DNA of 64,000 bases from Polaromonas sp. SP1 (GCF_003711205.1 NZ_CP031013.1:2894501-2958500), one strand, 5' to 3'; shown: positions 1 through 11,038, counted from the first letter of the stretch. The notes: generated from the sequence alone by a model not told the origin. A program made the numbers and translations.

Positions 1-254
1 GCACGCCCTGCCGCGAAGGCACGGGCTGGCTCTGGCGTGTCGTAGACCGTATCCACAACGGCCACGGCAAGCAGACCGATATGGACCTGCTGAACTCGGT
101 GGCCGACAACATCCAGGGCCGCACTATCTGCGCGCTTGGCGATGCCGCGGCCATGCCTGTGCGCGCGATGATCAAACACTTCCGTCACGAGTTTGAAGCC
201 ATGATCAAACCACAAGTCTCCCACGCCCCGGTTCAGGCTGCTGCTCAGGCCTAA
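1..254 (+). CDS. nuoF: NADH-quinone oxidoreductase subunit F, C-terminal end (partial)
   Basis: This is the 3' end of a gene that begins outside the window. The frame opens with TPCREGTGW, the end of the N3 4Fe-4S cluster motif of NuoF, followed by the usual 'ICALGDAA' helix carrying the last cluster cysteine, and stops at TAA 252-254. NuoF binds NADH and FMN in the peripheral arm of complex I and passes electrons to the Fe-S chain. nuoG follows after 20 bases. The short Gln/Ala-rich tail after the conserved region is ordinary. Only about 83 codons are visible, so nothing can be said about the FMN site or the promoter. Confidence 0.95.
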   Translation, partial: TPCREGTGWLWRVVDRIHNGHGKQTDMDLLNSVADNIQGRTICALGDAAAMPVRAMIKHFRHEFEAMIKPQVSHAPVQAAAQA

Positions 255-274
255 AGCCGCCGAAAGAAAAAAAT

Positions 275-2431
275 ATGGTTGAAATAGAACTCGACGGCCA
301 GAAGGTGGAAGTGCTTGAAGGAAGCACGGTGATGCATGCGGCCGAAAAAGCCGGCACCTACATTCCGCACTTCTGTTATCACAAGAAACTCAGCATTGCC
401 GCCAACTGCCGCATGTGCCTGGTCGACGTGGAGAAAGCGCCCAAGCCCATGCCGGCCTGCGCCACGCCTGTCACCCAAGGCATGATCGTGCGCACCAAGA
501 ACGACAAAGCCATCAAGGCCCAGAAGGGCGTGATGGAGTTCCTGCTGATCAACCACCCGCTGGATTGCCCGATTTGCGACCAGGGCGGTGAATGCCAACT
601 GCAGGATTTGGCAGTGGGTTATGGCGGCAGCGAATCGCGTTACGAAGAAGAAAAGCGCGTCGTCTTCCACAAGGACGTCGGCCCGCTGATATCCATGCAG
701 GAAATGAGCCGTTGCATCCATTGCACCCGCTGCGTGCGTTTCGGCCAGGAAGTGGCCGGCGTGATGGAACTCGGCATGTCGCATCGCGGCGAGCACGCCG
801 AGATCGAAACCTTCGTGGGCATGTCGGTGGACTCCGAACTGTCCGGCAACATGATTGACATCTGCCCAGTTGGCGCACTGACCAGCAAACCTTTCCGTTA
901 CTCCGCCCGCACGTGGGAGCTCTCGCGCCGCAAGTCGGTCAGCCCGCACGACTCGACCGGCGCCAACCTGATCGTTCAGGTCAAGAGCAACAAGGTCATG
1001 CGCGTCGTGCCCCTGGAGAATGAAGACGTCAACGAATGCTGGATTGCTGACCGCGACCGTTTTTCATACGAAGCGCTCAACGGCGACGAACGCCTGACCA
1101 GCCCCATGCTCAAGCAGGGCGGCGAATGGAAAACGGTCGACTGGCAGACTGCACTTGAATATGTGGCCAACGGCCTCAAGCAGATCAAAGCCGACCATGG
1201 AGCCAACAGCATCGGCACACTGGCCAGTCCGCACAGTACCCTGGAAGAGCTCTATTTGGCCGCGTCATTGATGCGCGGATTGGGCAGCGAGAACATCGAC
1301 TATCGCCTGCGCAACGCGGAATTCGCTACGCCGTCGGCCATCCGCTGGCTGGGCACTTCTATCGCATCTCTGTCGCAGTTGCAGCGCGTGCTGGTGGTCG
1401 GATCCAACCTGCGCAAGGACCATCCTCTCTTTGCACAGCGCATTCGCCAGTCCTTGCGCAAGGGCGGGGCGCTCAGCACCATCAACTCTGCCATTGAGCT
1501 GGCAAGCCCGGACGCCTGGGCCATGCCGGTCGCCAATACGTTGCTGGCAGCGCCTGAGGCTTGGGCCCAAGCCTTGGCTGATGTGGCAACAGCTATCGCG
1601 GCTGACAAGGGCGTTCCTGCGCCGGCCGCCGGCCAAGCTAGCGATGCTGCCAAGGCGATCGCCAAGTCTCTGCAGGGCGGCGAGCGCAAAGCGATTTTGC
1701 TGGGCAATGCCGCAGCCCATCATGCCAAGGCCTCCAGCTTGCTGGCGCTCGCCAACTGGATAGGCGAGCAGACCGGCGCGACCGTTGGCTACCTTACCGA
1801 GGCCGCCAATACCGTTGGGGCTCAACTGGCCGGTGCGTTGCCTGCTGGCAAGGGGCTCAATGCTGGCCAGATGCTGGACGGCCAGCTCAAGGCGGTGATC
1901 CTGCTCAACAACGAACCTGAGTTTGATTCCGCTGCGGGCGCTCGGGCGAAAGCCTCGCTCAATACCGCACAAATGGTCGTGACGCTAAGTCCCTTCAAGG
2001 CCAACATGGGCTTTAGCGATGTGTTGCTGCCAATCGCGCCTTTTACCGAGACCCCGGGGACCTTTGTGAACGCCGAAGGCCGGGTGCAAGGCTTTCACGC
2101 CGTCGTCAAACCGTTGGGCGATACGCGGCCTGCCTGGAAGGTATTGCGTGTGCTTGCCAACCTGTTGGGCTTGCCTGGTTTTGATTTCGAGTCGTCGCAA
2201 GATGTACTCAAACAGATCGGCGATGCTGATGCTGCGCAACTTCCGCCGGGCAAACTGGGCAACGGTATCCAGACCGGCATCGAACTTTCTGCGACTCCTG
2301 CTCATGCACCTGCTGTGGCCAGTATTTACCAGTTAGACGGACTGGTCAGGCGTGCGACATCGTTACAGCTGACGGCGGATGCCCGTCGCAGTGCCGGCGT
2401 TGAAGCAAAGCTTGAAGGGGTGGTCGCATGA
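275..2431 (+). CDS. nuoG: NADH-quinone oxidoreductase subunit G
   Basis: This is the large Fe-S subunit (718 aa) of the complex I peripheral arm. The N-terminal ferredoxin domain carries the 2Fe-2S ligands C34, C45, C48 and C62. It is followed by the His-Cys3 motif ([14 protein letters not shown]) and a 4Fe-4S motif (RCIHCTRC with a distant DICPVGAL). The rest is a molybdopterin-oxidoreductase-like domain without an obvious cofactor role, as known for NuoG. The C-terminal third is alanine-rich and less conserved. Its last four bases overlap nuoH (ATGA), indicating translational coupling. Confidence 0.97.
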   Translation: MVEIELDGQKVEVLEGSTVMHAAEKAGTYIPHFCYHKKLSIAANCRMCLVDVEKAPKPMPACATPVTQGMIVRTKNDKAIKAQKGVMEFLLINHPLDCPICDQGGECQLQDLAVGYGGSESRYEEEKRVVFHKDVGPLISMQEMSRCIHCTRCVRFGQEVAGVMELGMSHRGEHAEIETFVGMSVDSELSGNMIDICPVGALTSKPFRYSARTWELSRRKSVSPHDSTGANLIVQVKSNKVMRVVPLENEDVNECWIADRDRFSYEALNGDERLTSPMLKQGGEWKTVDWQTALEYVANGLKQIKADHGANSIGTLASPHSTLEELYLAASLMRGLGSENIDYRLRNAEFATPSAIRWLGTSIASLSQLQRVLVVGSNLRKDHPLFAQRIRQSLRKGGALSTINSAIELASPDAWAMPVANTLLAAPEAWAQALADVATAIAADKGVPAPAAGQASDAAKAIAKSLQGGERKAILLGNAAAHHAKASSLLALANWIGEQTGATVGYLTEAANTVGAQLAGALPAGKGLNAGQMLDGQLKAVILLNNEPEFDSAAGARAKASLNTAQMVVTLSPFKANMGFSDVLLPIAPFTETPGTFVNAEGRVQGFHAVVKPLGDTRPAWKVLRVLANLLGLPGFDFESSQDVLKQIGDADAAQLPPGKLGNGIQTGIELSATPAHAPAVASIYQLDGLVRRATSLQLTADARRSAGVEAKLEGVVA

Positions 2432-3501
2432 TTGACGGAATCTACGTCTTCGGCCAAGGATTGATGGGCGGTATTTGGCCGGCGACGATTTGGCCCGTGC
2501 TGTGGACTCTCATCAAGATTGTCTGTGTCCTGGCGCCGCTGATGGGACTGGTGGCTTACCTCACACTATGGGAGCGCAAGGCCATTGGGTTCACCCAAAT
2601 TCGCCTCGGCCCTAACCGCGTCGGGCCTTTTGGCTTGCTCCAACCGATCGCCGACGCGCTCAAGCTGCTGACCAAGGAGATCATCATCCCCACGGCGGCG
2701 AGCAAGGGCTTGTTCGTCCTCGGTCCCATCATGACCATCATGCCGGCACTGGCCGCCTGGGCCGTGATTCCTTTCGGGCCTGAGATCGCGCTGGCCAACA
2801 TCAATGCCGGCTTGCTGTTCCTCATGGCCATCACGTCGCTGGAAGTTTATGGCGTGATCATTGCGGGTTGGGCCTCCAACTCCAAATACGCCTTCCTGGG
2901 CGCTATGCGCGCATCGGCGCAAATGGTGAGCTACGAAATCGCCATGGGCTTCTGCTTGGTGGTGGTGCTCATGGTGTCGGGCAGCCTCAACATGACAGAT
3001 ATCGTGATGAGCCAGGGTAAGGGTACTTTGGCGAGCCATGGCTGGACTTTCCTGTCCTGGAACTGGCTGCCGCTGCTGCCGATTTTTGTTGTGTACTTCA
3101 TCTCCGGCCTTGCCGAGACTAACCGTCACCCGTTTGACGTGGTCGAAGGCGAGTCTGAAATCGTGGCCGGGCACATGGTCGAATATTCGGGCATGGCCTT
3201 CGCAATGTTCTTCCTGGCTGAATACGCGAACATGTGGCTGGTAGCGATCCTCGCTGTGCTGCTGTTCCTTGGCGGCTGGTTGCCGCCTGTCGAAGCCCTG
3301 AGTTTCATCCCGGGCTGGATCTGGCTGGGTGCGAAGACCTTTGTGGTCGTCACCATGTTCCTGTGGGTTCGCGCCACTTTCCCGCGTTTTCGTTATGACC
3401 AGATCATGCGTTTGGGCTGGAAGATCTTCATCCCTGTCACGCTTGTCTGGCTGGTGGTCGTTGGGGCCTGGATGCAGACCCCTTACAACATCTGGAAATA
3501 A
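2428..3501 (+). CDS. nuoH: NADH-quinone oxidoreductase subunit H
   Basis: This integral membrane subunit (357 aa) joins the peripheral and membrane arms of complex I and forms much of the quinone chamber. Recognisable segments are [19 protein letters not shown] near residue 50, the conserved acidic loop [18 protein letters not shown] near residue 230, and about eight hydrophobic helices. The start codon overlaps the nuoG stop (ATGA). nuoI follows after 3 bases. Length and motif order are normal for the family. Confidence 0.97.
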   Translation: MIDGIYVFGQGLMGGIWPATIWPVLWTLIKIVCVLAPLMGLVAYLTLWERKAIGFTQIRLGPNRVGPFGLLQPIADALKLLTKEIIIPTAASKGLFVLGPIMTIMPALAAWAVIPFGPEIALANINAGLLFLMAITSLEVYGVIIAGWASNSKYAFLGAMRASAQMVSYEIAMGFCLVVVLMVSGSLNMTDIVMSQGKGTLASHGWTFLSWNWLPLLPIFVVYFISGLAETNRHPFDVVEGESEIVAGHMVEYSGMAFAMFFLAEYANMWLVAILAVLLFLGGWLPPVEALSFIPGWIWLGAKTFVVVTMFLWVRATFPRFRYDQIMRLGWKIFIPVTLVWLVVVGAWMQTPYNIWK

Positions 3502-3504
3502 AAC

Positions 3505-4005
3505 ATGTCTTCCGCAGTAGCTTCCGTCAAGGATTTTGTTTCGAGCTTCATGCTCACCGAGTTGTTCAAGGGCATGGCCTTGACCGGCAAGTACATGTTC
3601 AGCCGCAAGATCACGGTTCAGTTCCCCGAGGAAAAAACGCCGTTGAGCCCGCGCTTTCGCGGTCTGCACGCGCTGCGCCGTTATGAAAATGGCGAAGAGC
3701 GATGCATCGCCTGCAAATTGTGCGAAGCGGTGTGCCCGGCGATGGCGATCACCATCGAATCCGATGTGCGCGAAGACGGCAGCCGCCGTACCTCTCGCTA
3801 CGACATCGATTTGACCAAATGCATCTTCTGCGGTTTCTGCGAGGAAAGCTGCCCGGTGGATTCAATTGTTGAAACCCATATTTTTGAGTATCACGGCGAA
3901 AAACGTGGTGACCTGTATTTCACCAAAGAGATGCTGCTGGCCGTGGGCGACCGTTATGAGTCGGAAATTGCCGCCAACCGTGCGGCAGATGCCAAGTACC
4001 GCTGA
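3505..4005 (+). CDS. nuoI: NADH-quinone oxidoreductase subunit I
   Basis: This ferredoxin-like subunit (166 aa) carries the two 4Fe-4S clusters N6a and N6b, which lead electrons towards N2 and quinone. The two CxxCxxCxxxCP motifs are complete: C67, C70, C73, C77 and C106, C109, C112, C116. An N-terminal amphipathic segment (residues 10-35) packs against the membrane arm in known structures. The gene starts 3 bases after the nuoH stop. A 44-base gap separates it from nuoJ. Confidence 0.97.
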   Translation: MSSAVASVKDFVSSFMLTELFKGMALTGKYMFSRKITVQFPEEKTPLSPRFRGLHALRRYENGEERCIACKLCEAVCPAMAITIESDVREDGSRRTSRYDIDLTKCIFCGFCEESCPVDSIVETHIFEYHGEKRGDLYFTKEMLLAVGDRYESEIAANRAADAKYR

Positions 4006-4049
4006 ATTCATAGACCAGGCTGCTGGCTCAAGAAAGAACCCACAAGAAC

Positions 4050-4703
4050 ATGGACGCTAAAACAGGTCTTTTTTATGTTTTCGCTGCGGTGCTGCTGTTT
4101 GCAGCATTCAAGGTGATTACCGCGCGCAACCCGGTGCATGCGGCGCTTTACCTCGTGCTGGCTTTTTTCCAGGCATCCGCTGTCTGGATTCTGCTCAAGG
4201 CCGAGTTTCTGGCCATCACTCTGGTGCTGGTCTATGTGGGCGCCGTGATGGTGCTATTTCTCTTCGTGGTGATGATGCTGGACATCAATATCGATAGCGT
4301 GCGAAAAGGCTTCTGGAAGCATTTTCCGCTTGCCGGATCTGTGGGCGCCATCATCGCACTTGAAATGTCTTATGTTCTGATGGGTGGTTTCCGTGAGCCT
4401 CCTAAGACTTCGGGCGTCGCCGGCCAGATCGGCGCACAGGTTTCCAATACCAAAGAGCTCGGCAAGCTGCTGTACTCCGAATATATCTATCCGCTGGAAG
4501 TCGCCGCTGTGATTTTGCTGGTGGCCATCATTGCCGCCATCGCATTGACTTTGCGAGCACGCAAAGACTCCAAATACCAGAACCCTTCAGAACAAATCCG
4601 GGTCAAGCGCGCAGATCGTGTGAGCCTGGTCAAGATGAAATCAGTCGTCGCTGCGCCGGTTATTGCCGCAGCCGAAGCACCCGCCGAGGAAAAGAAATCA
4701 TGA
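4050..4703 (+). CDS. nuoJ: NADH-quinone oxidoreductase subunit J
   Basis: This membrane subunit (217 aa) has five predicted helices. It includes the conserved stretch [18 protein letters not shown] in the third helix, the region where a pi-bulge is known in complex I structures. The C-terminus carries a hydrophilic Ala/Glu-rich tail of about 55 residues after the last helix, common in betaproteobacterial NuoJ. The last 4 bases overlap nuoK (ATGA), so the two are probably translationally coupled. Confidence 0.96.
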   Translation: MDAKTGLFYVFAAVLLFAAFKVITARNPVHAALYLVLAFFQASAVWILLKAEFLAITLVLVYVGAVMVLFLFVVMMLDINIDSVRKGFWKHFPLAGSVGAIIALEMSYVLMGGFREPPKTSGVAGQIGAQVSNTKELGKLLYSEYIYPLEVAAVILLVAIIAAIALTLRARKDSKYQNPSEQIRVKRADRVSLVKMKSVVAAPVIAAAEAPAEEKKS

Positions 4704-5008
4704 CGCTCACCCTCGGACATTTTCTTTCGCTGGGCGCGATGCTTTTCGCGCTATCGGTCATCGGTATTTTCCTGAATCGCAAAAACCTGATCGTCCTGCT
4801 CATGGCCATTGAGCTCATGCTGCTGGCGGTCAACATGAATTTTGTGGCCTTCTCTTACTATCTGAACGATATGGCCGGACAGGTATTTGTGTTCTTTATT
4901 CTGACCGTCGCCGCAGCCGAGTCGGCTATCGGCCTGGCCATCCTGGTGCTGCTGTTCCGCAACAAATCCAGTATCAACGTAGACGAACTCAACACGCTCC
5001 AGGGCTAA
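4700..5008 (+). CDS. nuoK: NADH-quinone oxidoreductase subunit K
   Basis: This small antiporter-like membrane subunit (102 aa) has three helices and the normal family length. Conserved membrane glutamates are visible in '[15 protein letters not shown]' and '[12 protein letters not shown]'; both are known to matter for proton transfer. It overlaps nuoJ by 4 bases and precedes nuoL by 7 bases. Confidence 0.97.
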   Translation: MTLTLGHFLSLGAMLFALSVIGIFLNRKNLIVLLMAIELMLLAVNMNFVAFSYYLNDMAGQVFVFFILTVAAAESAIGLAILVLLFRNKSSINVDELNTLQG

Positions 5009-5015
5009 AAACAAG

Positions 5016-7040
5016 ATGAGTCAAACCCTTTCCGCATCGGCCCTGCTGGCCGTCCCGCTGGCGCCGCTGGCCGGCGCCGTGGCGGCCGGTATCCTTGGTA
5101 CCTCGTTCGGCGGCAACTGGATAGGCCGGCGCCTGTCGCACACGCTCACCATTCTGGGTGTGCTGGTGGCGTTCATCATCTCGGCCATGACGCTCAAGAG
5201 CGTGGCAATTGATGGCGCGCGCTTCAACGAGACGCTCTATACCTGGATGAGCGTCGGTGGCTTGAAGATGGAAGTCGGATTCCTGGTCGACGGCCTCACG
5301 GCCATGATGATGTGTGTGGTGACTTTTGTCTCCCTCATGGTGCATATCTACACCATCGGCTATATGGAGGAGGACGAGGGCTACAACCGCTTTTTCGCCT
5401 ACATTTCGCTGTTCACTTTCTCCATGTTGATGCTGGTGATGAGCAACAACATGCTGCAGCTGTTCTTCGGCTGGGAGGCCGTCGGCCTGGTGTCCTACCT
5501 GCTGATCGGTTTCTGGTTCAACAAGCCGACCGCCATTTTCGCGAACATGAAAGCCTTCCTCGTCAACCGTGTGGGTGACTTCGGCTTCATACTTGGCATT
5601 GGCCTGATTGCCGCCTACGCCGGCACACTGAACTACGGCGAGGCTTTTGCCAAGGCTGACGAACTCTCCAAACTGACACTTCCGGGTACCGGCTGGATGC
5701 TGGTGACCGTGATCTGCATTTGCCTCTTCATCGGCGCCATGGGCAAGTCCGCGCAATTCCCGTTGCACGTGTGGCTGCCGGATTCCATGGAGGGCCCAAC
5801 CCCGATCTCTGCGCTGATTCACGCGGCAACCATGGTGACCGCCGGCATCTTCATGGTGGCACGCATGTCGCCCTTGTTTGAACTCAGCGACACCGCGCTC
5901 AGCTTCATCATGGTGATAGGCGCCATCACTGCCTTGTTCATGGGCTTTCTGGGCATCATCCAGAACGACATCAAGCGCGTTGTCGCGTATTCCACGCTGT
6001 CGCAGCTGGGCTATATGACAGTGGCGCTGGGCGCTTCGGCCTATTCAGTGGCTGTTTTTCACCTGATGACGCATGCCTTTTTCAAGGCGCTGCTGTTCCT
6101 GGCTGCAGGCTCGGTCATCATCGGGATGCATCACAACCAGGATATCCGCTGGATGGGCGGCGTACGCAAGTACATGCCGATCACCTGGATCACCTCGCTG
6201 CTGGGCACGCTGGCTTTGATCGGCACGCCTTTGTTCGCAGGCTTTTATTCCAAAGACAGCATTATTGAAGCTGTGCACGAAAGCCATCTGGCGGGAGCCG
6301 GGTTTGCCTATTTCGCGGTGCTGGCAGGCGTTTTTGTGACGGCTTTTTACTCGTTCCGCCTGTATTTCCTGGTGTTCCATGGCAAGGAGCGCTTTGATCA
6401 AAACCCCGATGCACATCATCATGGCCACGACGACCATGGTCACCATGACGAGCACCATGAACCGCACGAATCCCCCTGGGTTGTGACGGTGCCGCTGATC
6501 CTGTTGGCAATTCCGTCCGTGGTCATCGGTTTCATGACCATTGAACCCATGCTGTACGGCGAGTTTTTCAAGGATTCGATTCTGGTGAATCTGGAGAAGC
6601 ATCCCGCGATGGAAGAGCTGGCCAAGTTGTTCCATGGGCCCGCCCAGATGGCCTTGCACGGCCTTACCGCTGCGCCGTTCTGGCTGGCTTTGTCGGGCTC
6701 CGTACTGGCGTGGTACATGTACATGGTCAACCCGGCTCTGCCGGCTGCGATCAAACGCATGTTCATGCCGGTCTTCACCTTGCTCGAGAACAAGTATTAC
6801 CTCGACTGGTTCAATGAAAACGTGCTCGCGCGCGGCACACGTGCGCTGGGCACCGCACTGTGGAAGGGTGGCGACCAGAAGCTGATCGACGGCGCGCTGG
6901 TGAACGGCTCCTGGAAGCTGGTTGGCTGGGTTTCAAGTGTTGTGAGACGGTTGCAGTCCGGCTACATCTATCACTATGCCTTCGGCATGATCATTGGCGT
7001 TTTTGTGTTGATGACGTATTTCGTCTGGCTCAACCGCTGA
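5016..7040 (+). CDS. nuoL: NADH-quinone oxidoreductase subunit L
   Basis: This is the distal antiporter-like subunit (674 aa) of the membrane arm, with a Proton_antipo_N segment followed by the main Proton_antipo_M domain. Key pieces are 'FFGWEAVGLVSYLLIGFW' with the conserved Glu, 'MGKSAQFPLHVWLPDSMEGP' and 'QNDIKRVVAYSTLSQLGYM' with the conserved Lys. A histidine-rich hydrophilic loop lies at about residues 465-485. The long lateral helix expected at the C-terminus fits the residues after 560. nuoM follows after 30 bases. Confidence 0.97.
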   Translation: MSQTLSASALLAVPLAPLAGAVAAGILGTSFGGNWIGRRLSHTLTILGVLVAFIISAMTLKSVAIDGARFNETLYTWMSVGGLKMEVGFLVDGLTAMMMCVVTFVSLMVHIYTIGYMEEDEGYNRFFAYISLFTFSMLMLVMSNNMLQLFFGWEAVGLVSYLLIGFWFNKPTAIFANMKAFLVNRVGDFGFILGIGLIAAYAGTLNYGEAFAKADELSKLTLPGTGWMLVTVICICLFIGAMGKSAQFPLHVWLPDSMEGPTPISALIHAATMVTAGIFMVARMSPLFELSDTALSFIMVIGAITALFMGFLGIIQNDIKRVVAYSTLSQLGYMTVALGASAYSVAVFHLMTHAFFKALLFLAAGSVIIGMHHNQDIRWMGGVRKYMPITWITSLLGTLALIGTPLFAGFYSKDSIIEAVHESHLAGAGFAYFAVLAGVFVTAFYSFRLYFLVFHGKERFDQNPDAHHHGHDDHGHHDEHHEPHESPWVVTVPLILLAIPSVVIGFMTIEPMLYGEFFKDSILVNLEKHPAMEELAKLFHGPAQMALHGLTAAPFWLALSGSVLAWYMYMVNPALPAAIKRMFMPVFTLLENKYYLDWFNENVLARGTRALGTALWKGGDQKLIDGALVNGSWKLVGWVSSVVRRLQSGYIYHYAFGMIIGVFVLMTYFVWLNR

Positions 7041-7070
7041 TCAGTTCAACAAATACAAGGAAGAACAAGA

Positions 7071-8546
7071 ATGGGTTTGTTGAGTCTTGCGATCTGGACA
7101 CCGATTGTTTTCGGGGTGGTCCTGCTGGCTTTGGGCCGTGACGAGCAGGCGCGCAGCGTTCGCTGGATTGCGCTGATCGGTGCGGTGGTCAGCCTTTTGG
7201 TGACGCTGCCTTTGTACGGCGGCTTCGAGCTGGGCACCTCGGCCATGCAATTTGTGGAAAAGGGCAGCTGGATCCAGCGCTTTAATGTTAATTACCACCT
7301 GGGTGTCGACGGTATTTCCCTTTGGTTCGTGTTGTTGACCGCTTTCATTAATGTGGTGGTCATCATCGCCAGTTGGGAAGCCATCACGACGCGGGTGAAT
7401 CAGTACATGGCGTCGTTCCTGATTCTCAGCGGGTTGATGATCGGTGTGTTCACGGCGCTCGACGGAATCTTGTTTTACGTGTTCTTCGAGGCCACGCTGA
7501 TCCCGATGTATCTGATTATCGGCATCTGGGGTGGGCCTAACAAGATTTATGCGGCGTTCAAGTTTTTCCTTTACACGCTGCTCGGCTCGTTGCTGATGCT
7601 GGTCGCGTTAATTTTTCTCTACAACAAATCGGGCGGAAGCTTCGACATCCTGACCTGGCACAAGCTGCCTTTGGGAAGCACGGTGCAGACACTGTTGTTC
7701 TTCGCTTTCTTTGCGGCCTTCGCGGTGAAAGTGCCTATGTGGCCGGTACACACCTGGCTGCCCGACGTGCACGTTGAGGCTCCAACTGGTGGTTCAGCTG
7801 TTCTGGCCGCCATCATGCTGAAGCTGGGCGCTTATGGTTTCCTGCGCTTTTCCATGCCGATCGCTCCGGATGCATCGCATGAGTGGGCCTGGCTGATGAT
7901 CGCGCTGTCGTTGATTGCTGTCGTCTATGTGGGCTTGGTTGCTCTCGTGCAGCAGGACATGAAAAAACTGGTGGCCTATTCGTCGGTGGCTCACATGGGT
8001 TTTGTCACTCTCGGCTTCTTTATCTTCAATGATCTGGGTGTATCGGGCGGCCTGGTGCAAATGATTGCCCACGGCTTTGTTTCAGGCGCTATGTTCCTGT
8101 GCATCGGCGTACTGTACGACCGTGTCCATTCGCGCGAAATCGCCAGCTACGGCGGCGTGGTGAACACCATGCCCAAGTTTGCGGCCTTTGCACTGCTGTT
8201 TGCCATGGCTAACTGCGGTCTGCCGGCCACGGCTGGTTTCGTGGGCGAGTGGATGGTGATTCTGGGGGCCGTCAAATACAACTTCTGGATAGGCGGCGCG
8301 GCGGCGACAGCACTTATTTTTGGTGCAGCCTATACCTTGTGGATGTACAAGCGCGTCTACCTTGGTCCTGTGGCGAATGACGATGTCAAGGCACTTGCCG
8401 ACATCAACAGCCGCGAGTTTCTAATGCTTGCAATGCTGGCCATTGCCGTTCTGTACATGGGCATTTATCCAAAGCCGTTTACGGATGTGATGAATACCTC
8501 GGTGGCGGACCTGCTCAAGCATGTCGCAGTCTCCAAGCTGAACTGA
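7071..8546 (+). CDS. nuoM: NADH-quinone oxidoreductase subunit M
   Basis: This antiporter-like subunit (491 aa) has about 14 helices. Conserved landmarks are 'FYVFFEATLIPMYLIIGIWG' with the membrane Glu, 'KVPMWPVHTWLPDVHVEAP' and 'QQDMKKLVAYSSVAHMGF' with Lys and His residues of the proton channel. A GAAGAACAAGA stretch just upstream of the ATG could serve as ribosome-binding site. It lies 30 bases after nuoL and 30 before nuoN in the same operon. Confidence 0.97.
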   Translation: MGLLSLAIWTPIVFGVVLLALGRDEQARSVRWIALIGAVVSLLVTLPLYGGFELGTSAMQFVEKGSWIQRFNVNYHLGVDGISLWFVLLTAFINVVVIIASWEAITTRVNQYMASFLILSGLMIGVFTALDGILFYVFFEATLIPMYLIIGIWGGPNKIYAAFKFFLYTLLGSLLMLVALIFLYNKSGGSFDILTWHKLPLGSTVQTLLFFAFFAAFAVKVPMWPVHTWLPDVHVEAPTGGSAVLAAIMLKLGAYGFLRFSMPIAPDASHEWAWLMIALSLIAVVYVGLVALVQQDMKKLVAYSSVAHMGFVTLGFFIFNDLGVSGGLVQMIAHGFVSGAMFLCIGVLYDRVHSREIASYGGVVNTMPKFAAFALLFAMANCGLPATAGFVGEWMVILGAVKYNFWIGGAAATALIFGAAYTLWMYKRVYLGPVANDDVKALADINSREFLMLAMLAIAVLYMGIYPKPFTDVMNTSVADLLKHVAVSKLN

Positions 8547-8576
8547 AGCTGAACTGAGCAACTACAAAGAATTCAG

Positions 8577-10079
8577 ATGATTGACAAACTATCCTGGATC
8601 ACGGTTTATCCCGAAATCGTTCTCCTGATCATGGCCTGCGTGATCGCGCTGGTGGACTTGGGCGTCAAGTCGCCTCAGCGCACCTTAACCTACGTGCTCA
8701 CCTTGCTGACACTGGCTGTGGTGGCCGCCATGGAAGCAGCTTACGCAGTGGGTGGGCAGACTTTCTACGGTTTCGGCAACATGGTGGTCAGCGATCCCAT
8801 GGGCGGCTGGCTCAAGTGCTTTGCCTGCATCACCTTGATGATTACGCTGGTCTACGGCCGCCCTTATGCGGCGGATCGCGACATGCTGCGCGGTGGTGAA
8901 TTCTTCACGCTCAGCCTGTTCGCGCTGCTAGGCATGTTTGTGATGATCTCGGGCCACAACTTCCTCGTGATCTACATGGGACTGGAACTGCTGACGCTGT
9001 CCAGTTATGCCCTGGTCGCATTGCGCCGTGACAACGCCACTGCAACTGAAGCGGCCATGAAGTATTTCGTCCTGGGCGCATTGGCCTCCGGTTTCCTGCT
9101 ATACGGTCTTTCGATGCTGTACGGTGCGACCGGCTCACTGGATCTTAATGAGGTGTTCAACGCCATTGCCAGCCGCCAGGTCAAGCATCAGGTGCTGGTT
9201 TTCGGTCTGGTGTTTATCGTGGCCGGTCTGGCCTTCAAGCTGGGTGCCGTGCCTTTCCACATGTGGCTTCCTGACGTTTACCAGGGTGCACCTACCGCGG
9301 TGACGCTTTTGATCGGTGGTGCACCGCAGCTGGCCGCATTTGCCATCTGCATCCGCTTGCTGGTGGAAGGATTGCTGCCGCTGGCGATTGACTGGCAGCA
9401 AATGCTGGGATTGATGGCTATTGGCTCCTTGCTGGTGGGTAATCTCGCTGCTGTAGCCCAATCCAACCTCAAGCGCATGCTGGCGTTTTCAACCATTTCA
9501 CAAATGGGCTTCCTGCTGCTGGGCTTATTGGCCGGCGTGGTGAACGGCAACCAGCTCAACACCGAATCGGCTTACAGTGCCGCCATGTTTTACGCGGTGA
9601 CCTATGTGCTCACCACTTTGAGCGCTTTCGGCATCATCATGCTGCTGTCACGCGCAGGGCACGAGTCTGAAGAAATCACCGACCTGGCTGGGTTGAACCA
9701 GCGCAGCCCGTTGTACGCGGGGGTGATGGCTATCGGCATGTTCTCGCTGGCCGGCCTGCCGCCGCTGGTGGGGTTCTATGCGAAGCTGTCTGTTCTGCAG
9801 GCGCTCATTTCGTCGCAGCAAACCATGTATGTCGTGCTGGCCGTTTTTGCGGTGCTCATGTCGCTGATTGGTGCGTTCTACTATCTGCGCGTGGTGAAGG
9901 TCATGTACTTCGACGCACCACTCGCTCACAATGCCCAGCCCGTCTCTGCACCGACGGATGCCAAAGTGGTGTTGGCGATCAATGGCGTACTTATCCTTGT
10001 TCTGGGCATGATGCCTGGTGGTTTGATGACACTTTGCGCCCAGTCGATCAACAGCATCGTCAAATCCCTGGGCACCTAG
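8577..10079 (+). CDS. nuoN: NADH-quinone oxidoreductase subunit N
   Basis: This is the third antiporter-like subunit (500 aa), last of the standard nuo set. Visible motifs are '[19 protein letters not shown]' with the conserved Glu, '[19 protein letters not shown]' and '[19 protein letters not shown]'. Length is normal. It completes a nuoF-N order with no insertion between subunits, so complex I should be intact provided nuoA-E lie upstream. The DUF2818 gene follows after 24 bases. Confidence 0.97.
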   Translation: MIDKLSWITVYPEIVLLIMACVIALVDLGVKSPQRTLTYVLTLLTLAVVAAMEAAYAVGGQTFYGFGNMVVSDPMGGWLKCFACITLMITLVYGRPYAADRDMLRGGEFFTLSLFALLGMFVMISGHNFLVIYMGLELLTLSSYALVALRRDNATATEAAMKYFVLGALASGFLLYGLSMLYGATGSLDLNEVFNAIASRQVKHQVLVFGLVFIVAGLAFKLGAVPFHMWLPDVYQGAPTAVTLLIGGAPQLAAFAICIRLLVEGLLPLAIDWQQMLGLMAIGSLLVGNLAAVAQSNLKRMLAFSTISQMGFLLLGLLAGVVNGNQLNTESAYSAAMFYAVTYVLTTLSAFGIIMLLSRAGHESEEITDLAGLNQRSPLYAGVMAIGMFSLAGLPPLVGFYAKLSVLQALISSQQTMYVVLAVFAVLMSLIGAFYYLRVVKVMYFDAPLAHNAQPVSAPTDAKVVLAINGVLILVLGMMPGGLMTLCAQSINSIVKSLGT

Positions 10080-10103
10080 CCCGGTTTCGTTCTCTCCCGT
10101 CCC

Positions 10104-10406
10104 ATGACCCAAACTGCGTCAGTCTGGCTGGTCGTGCTGCTGGCCTTGCTGGCCGCCAACTTGCCTTTTGTAAGTAATCGCCTGTTTGCGGTTTACGCCC
10201 TCAAATCCTCCAAGAACCTGGCCATCAGGGTTGGGGAGCTGGTGATCTGGTACTTCATCATCGGCGGCGTGGGCTTGTACCTTGAACAGCTAACCGGCCA
10301 GATAGCACCTCAGGGATGGGAGTTTTACGCTGTCACCGGCACGCTCTTCATTACCTTTGCTTTTCCCGGATTTACCTGGCGCTATCTATTCAAGCATCGT
10401 GCATGA
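10104..10406 (+). CDS. DUF2818 family small membrane protein
   Basis: A 100-aa protein with three or four hydrophobic helices (about residues 6-28, 43-62 and 75-95). I recognise it as the DUF2818 family, usually found directly after nuoN in Burkholderiales. Its function is not established. The constant position at the end of the nuo operon suggests a role in complex I assembly or stability, which is inference. The stop codon overlaps the NUDIX start (ATGA), so it is co-translated with that gene. Confidence 0.85.
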   Translation: MTQTASVWLVVLLALLAANLPFVSNRLFAVYALKSSKNLAIRVGELVIWYFIIGGVGLYLEQLTGQIAPQGWEFYAVTGTLFITFAFPGFTWRYLFKHRA

Positions 10407-11017
10407 AAGCGGAACCGAGTCCCGATGAGTCAGGCAAGATGGCGGATGCCCATCTTGTGGAAACCCGGCTCGACTCGATGGAAATTCTTAAAGGGGATTT
10501 TCTGCATGCGATGCGTGACACCGTCAGGCTTCCTGATGGCGCGCGGGCGACGCGTGAATATGTGATCCATCCCGGGGCTGTGATGATCGTGGCCCAGCTT
10601 GATGACGGCCGTCTGATACTGGAGCGTCAATACCGGTATCCGGTTCAGTCTGTCATGGTGGAATTTCCCGCAGGCAAGTTAGACCCCGGTGAGGAGTCAC
10701 TTGTATGCGCGCAACGTGAGCTGCTGGAGGAGACCGGCTACGTTGCACGCGAGTGGGCGCGGGCTGGTGTGATGCACCCGGTAATTTCCTATTCGACGGA
10801 GTTCATCGACATCTGGTTTGCGCGCGGACTGACGCTCGGCCCGCGCAAACTCGATGCAGGCGAGTTCCTGGACGTCTTCACTGCCACACCGGCGGAACTA
10901 CTGGCCTGGTGTGCCAACGGCCAGGTGACAGACGCGAAAACGCTGACGGGTGCGCTGTGGCTTCAAAACGTGCTGTCCGGAGCGTGGGCTTTGGACTGGC
11001 GGCCTGCCGGCTCGTAG
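10403..11017 (+). CDS. NUDIX hydrolase, ADP-ribose pyrophosphatase-like
   Basis: A 204-aa NUDIX enzyme expected to hydrolyse nucleoside-diphosphate derivatives such as ADP-ribose. The Nudix box is perfect: G91, E97, R105-E106, E109-E110 and G112 in the GX5EX7REUXEEXGU pattern, ending in LLEETGY. The upstream beta strands with 'YRYPVQ' and 'EFPAGKLDPGEE' are typical of the NudF/ADPRase subgroup. I chose the ATG overlapping the DUF2818 stop; an alternative ATG lies at 10439. Its place in the nuo tail could relate to NAD turnover, but that is inference. Confidence 0.85.
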   Translation: MKAEPSPDESGKMADAHLVETRLDSMEILKGDFLHAMRDTVRLPDGARATREYVIHPGAVMIVAQLDDGRLILERQYRYPVQSVMVEFPAGKLDPGEESLVCAQRELLEETGYVAREWARAGVMHPVISYSTEFIDIWFARGLTLGPRKLDAGEFLDVFTATPAELLAWCANGQVTDAKTLTGALWLQNVLSGAWALDWRPAGS

Positions 11018-11038
11018 AACCGGGTAGATAATTCGGCC

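Noticed and set aside
2566-3669. 367-codon minus-strand open frame
   Set aside because: It is antisense to nuoH and nuoI, with His/Gln/Arg-rich composition and no recognisable motif.
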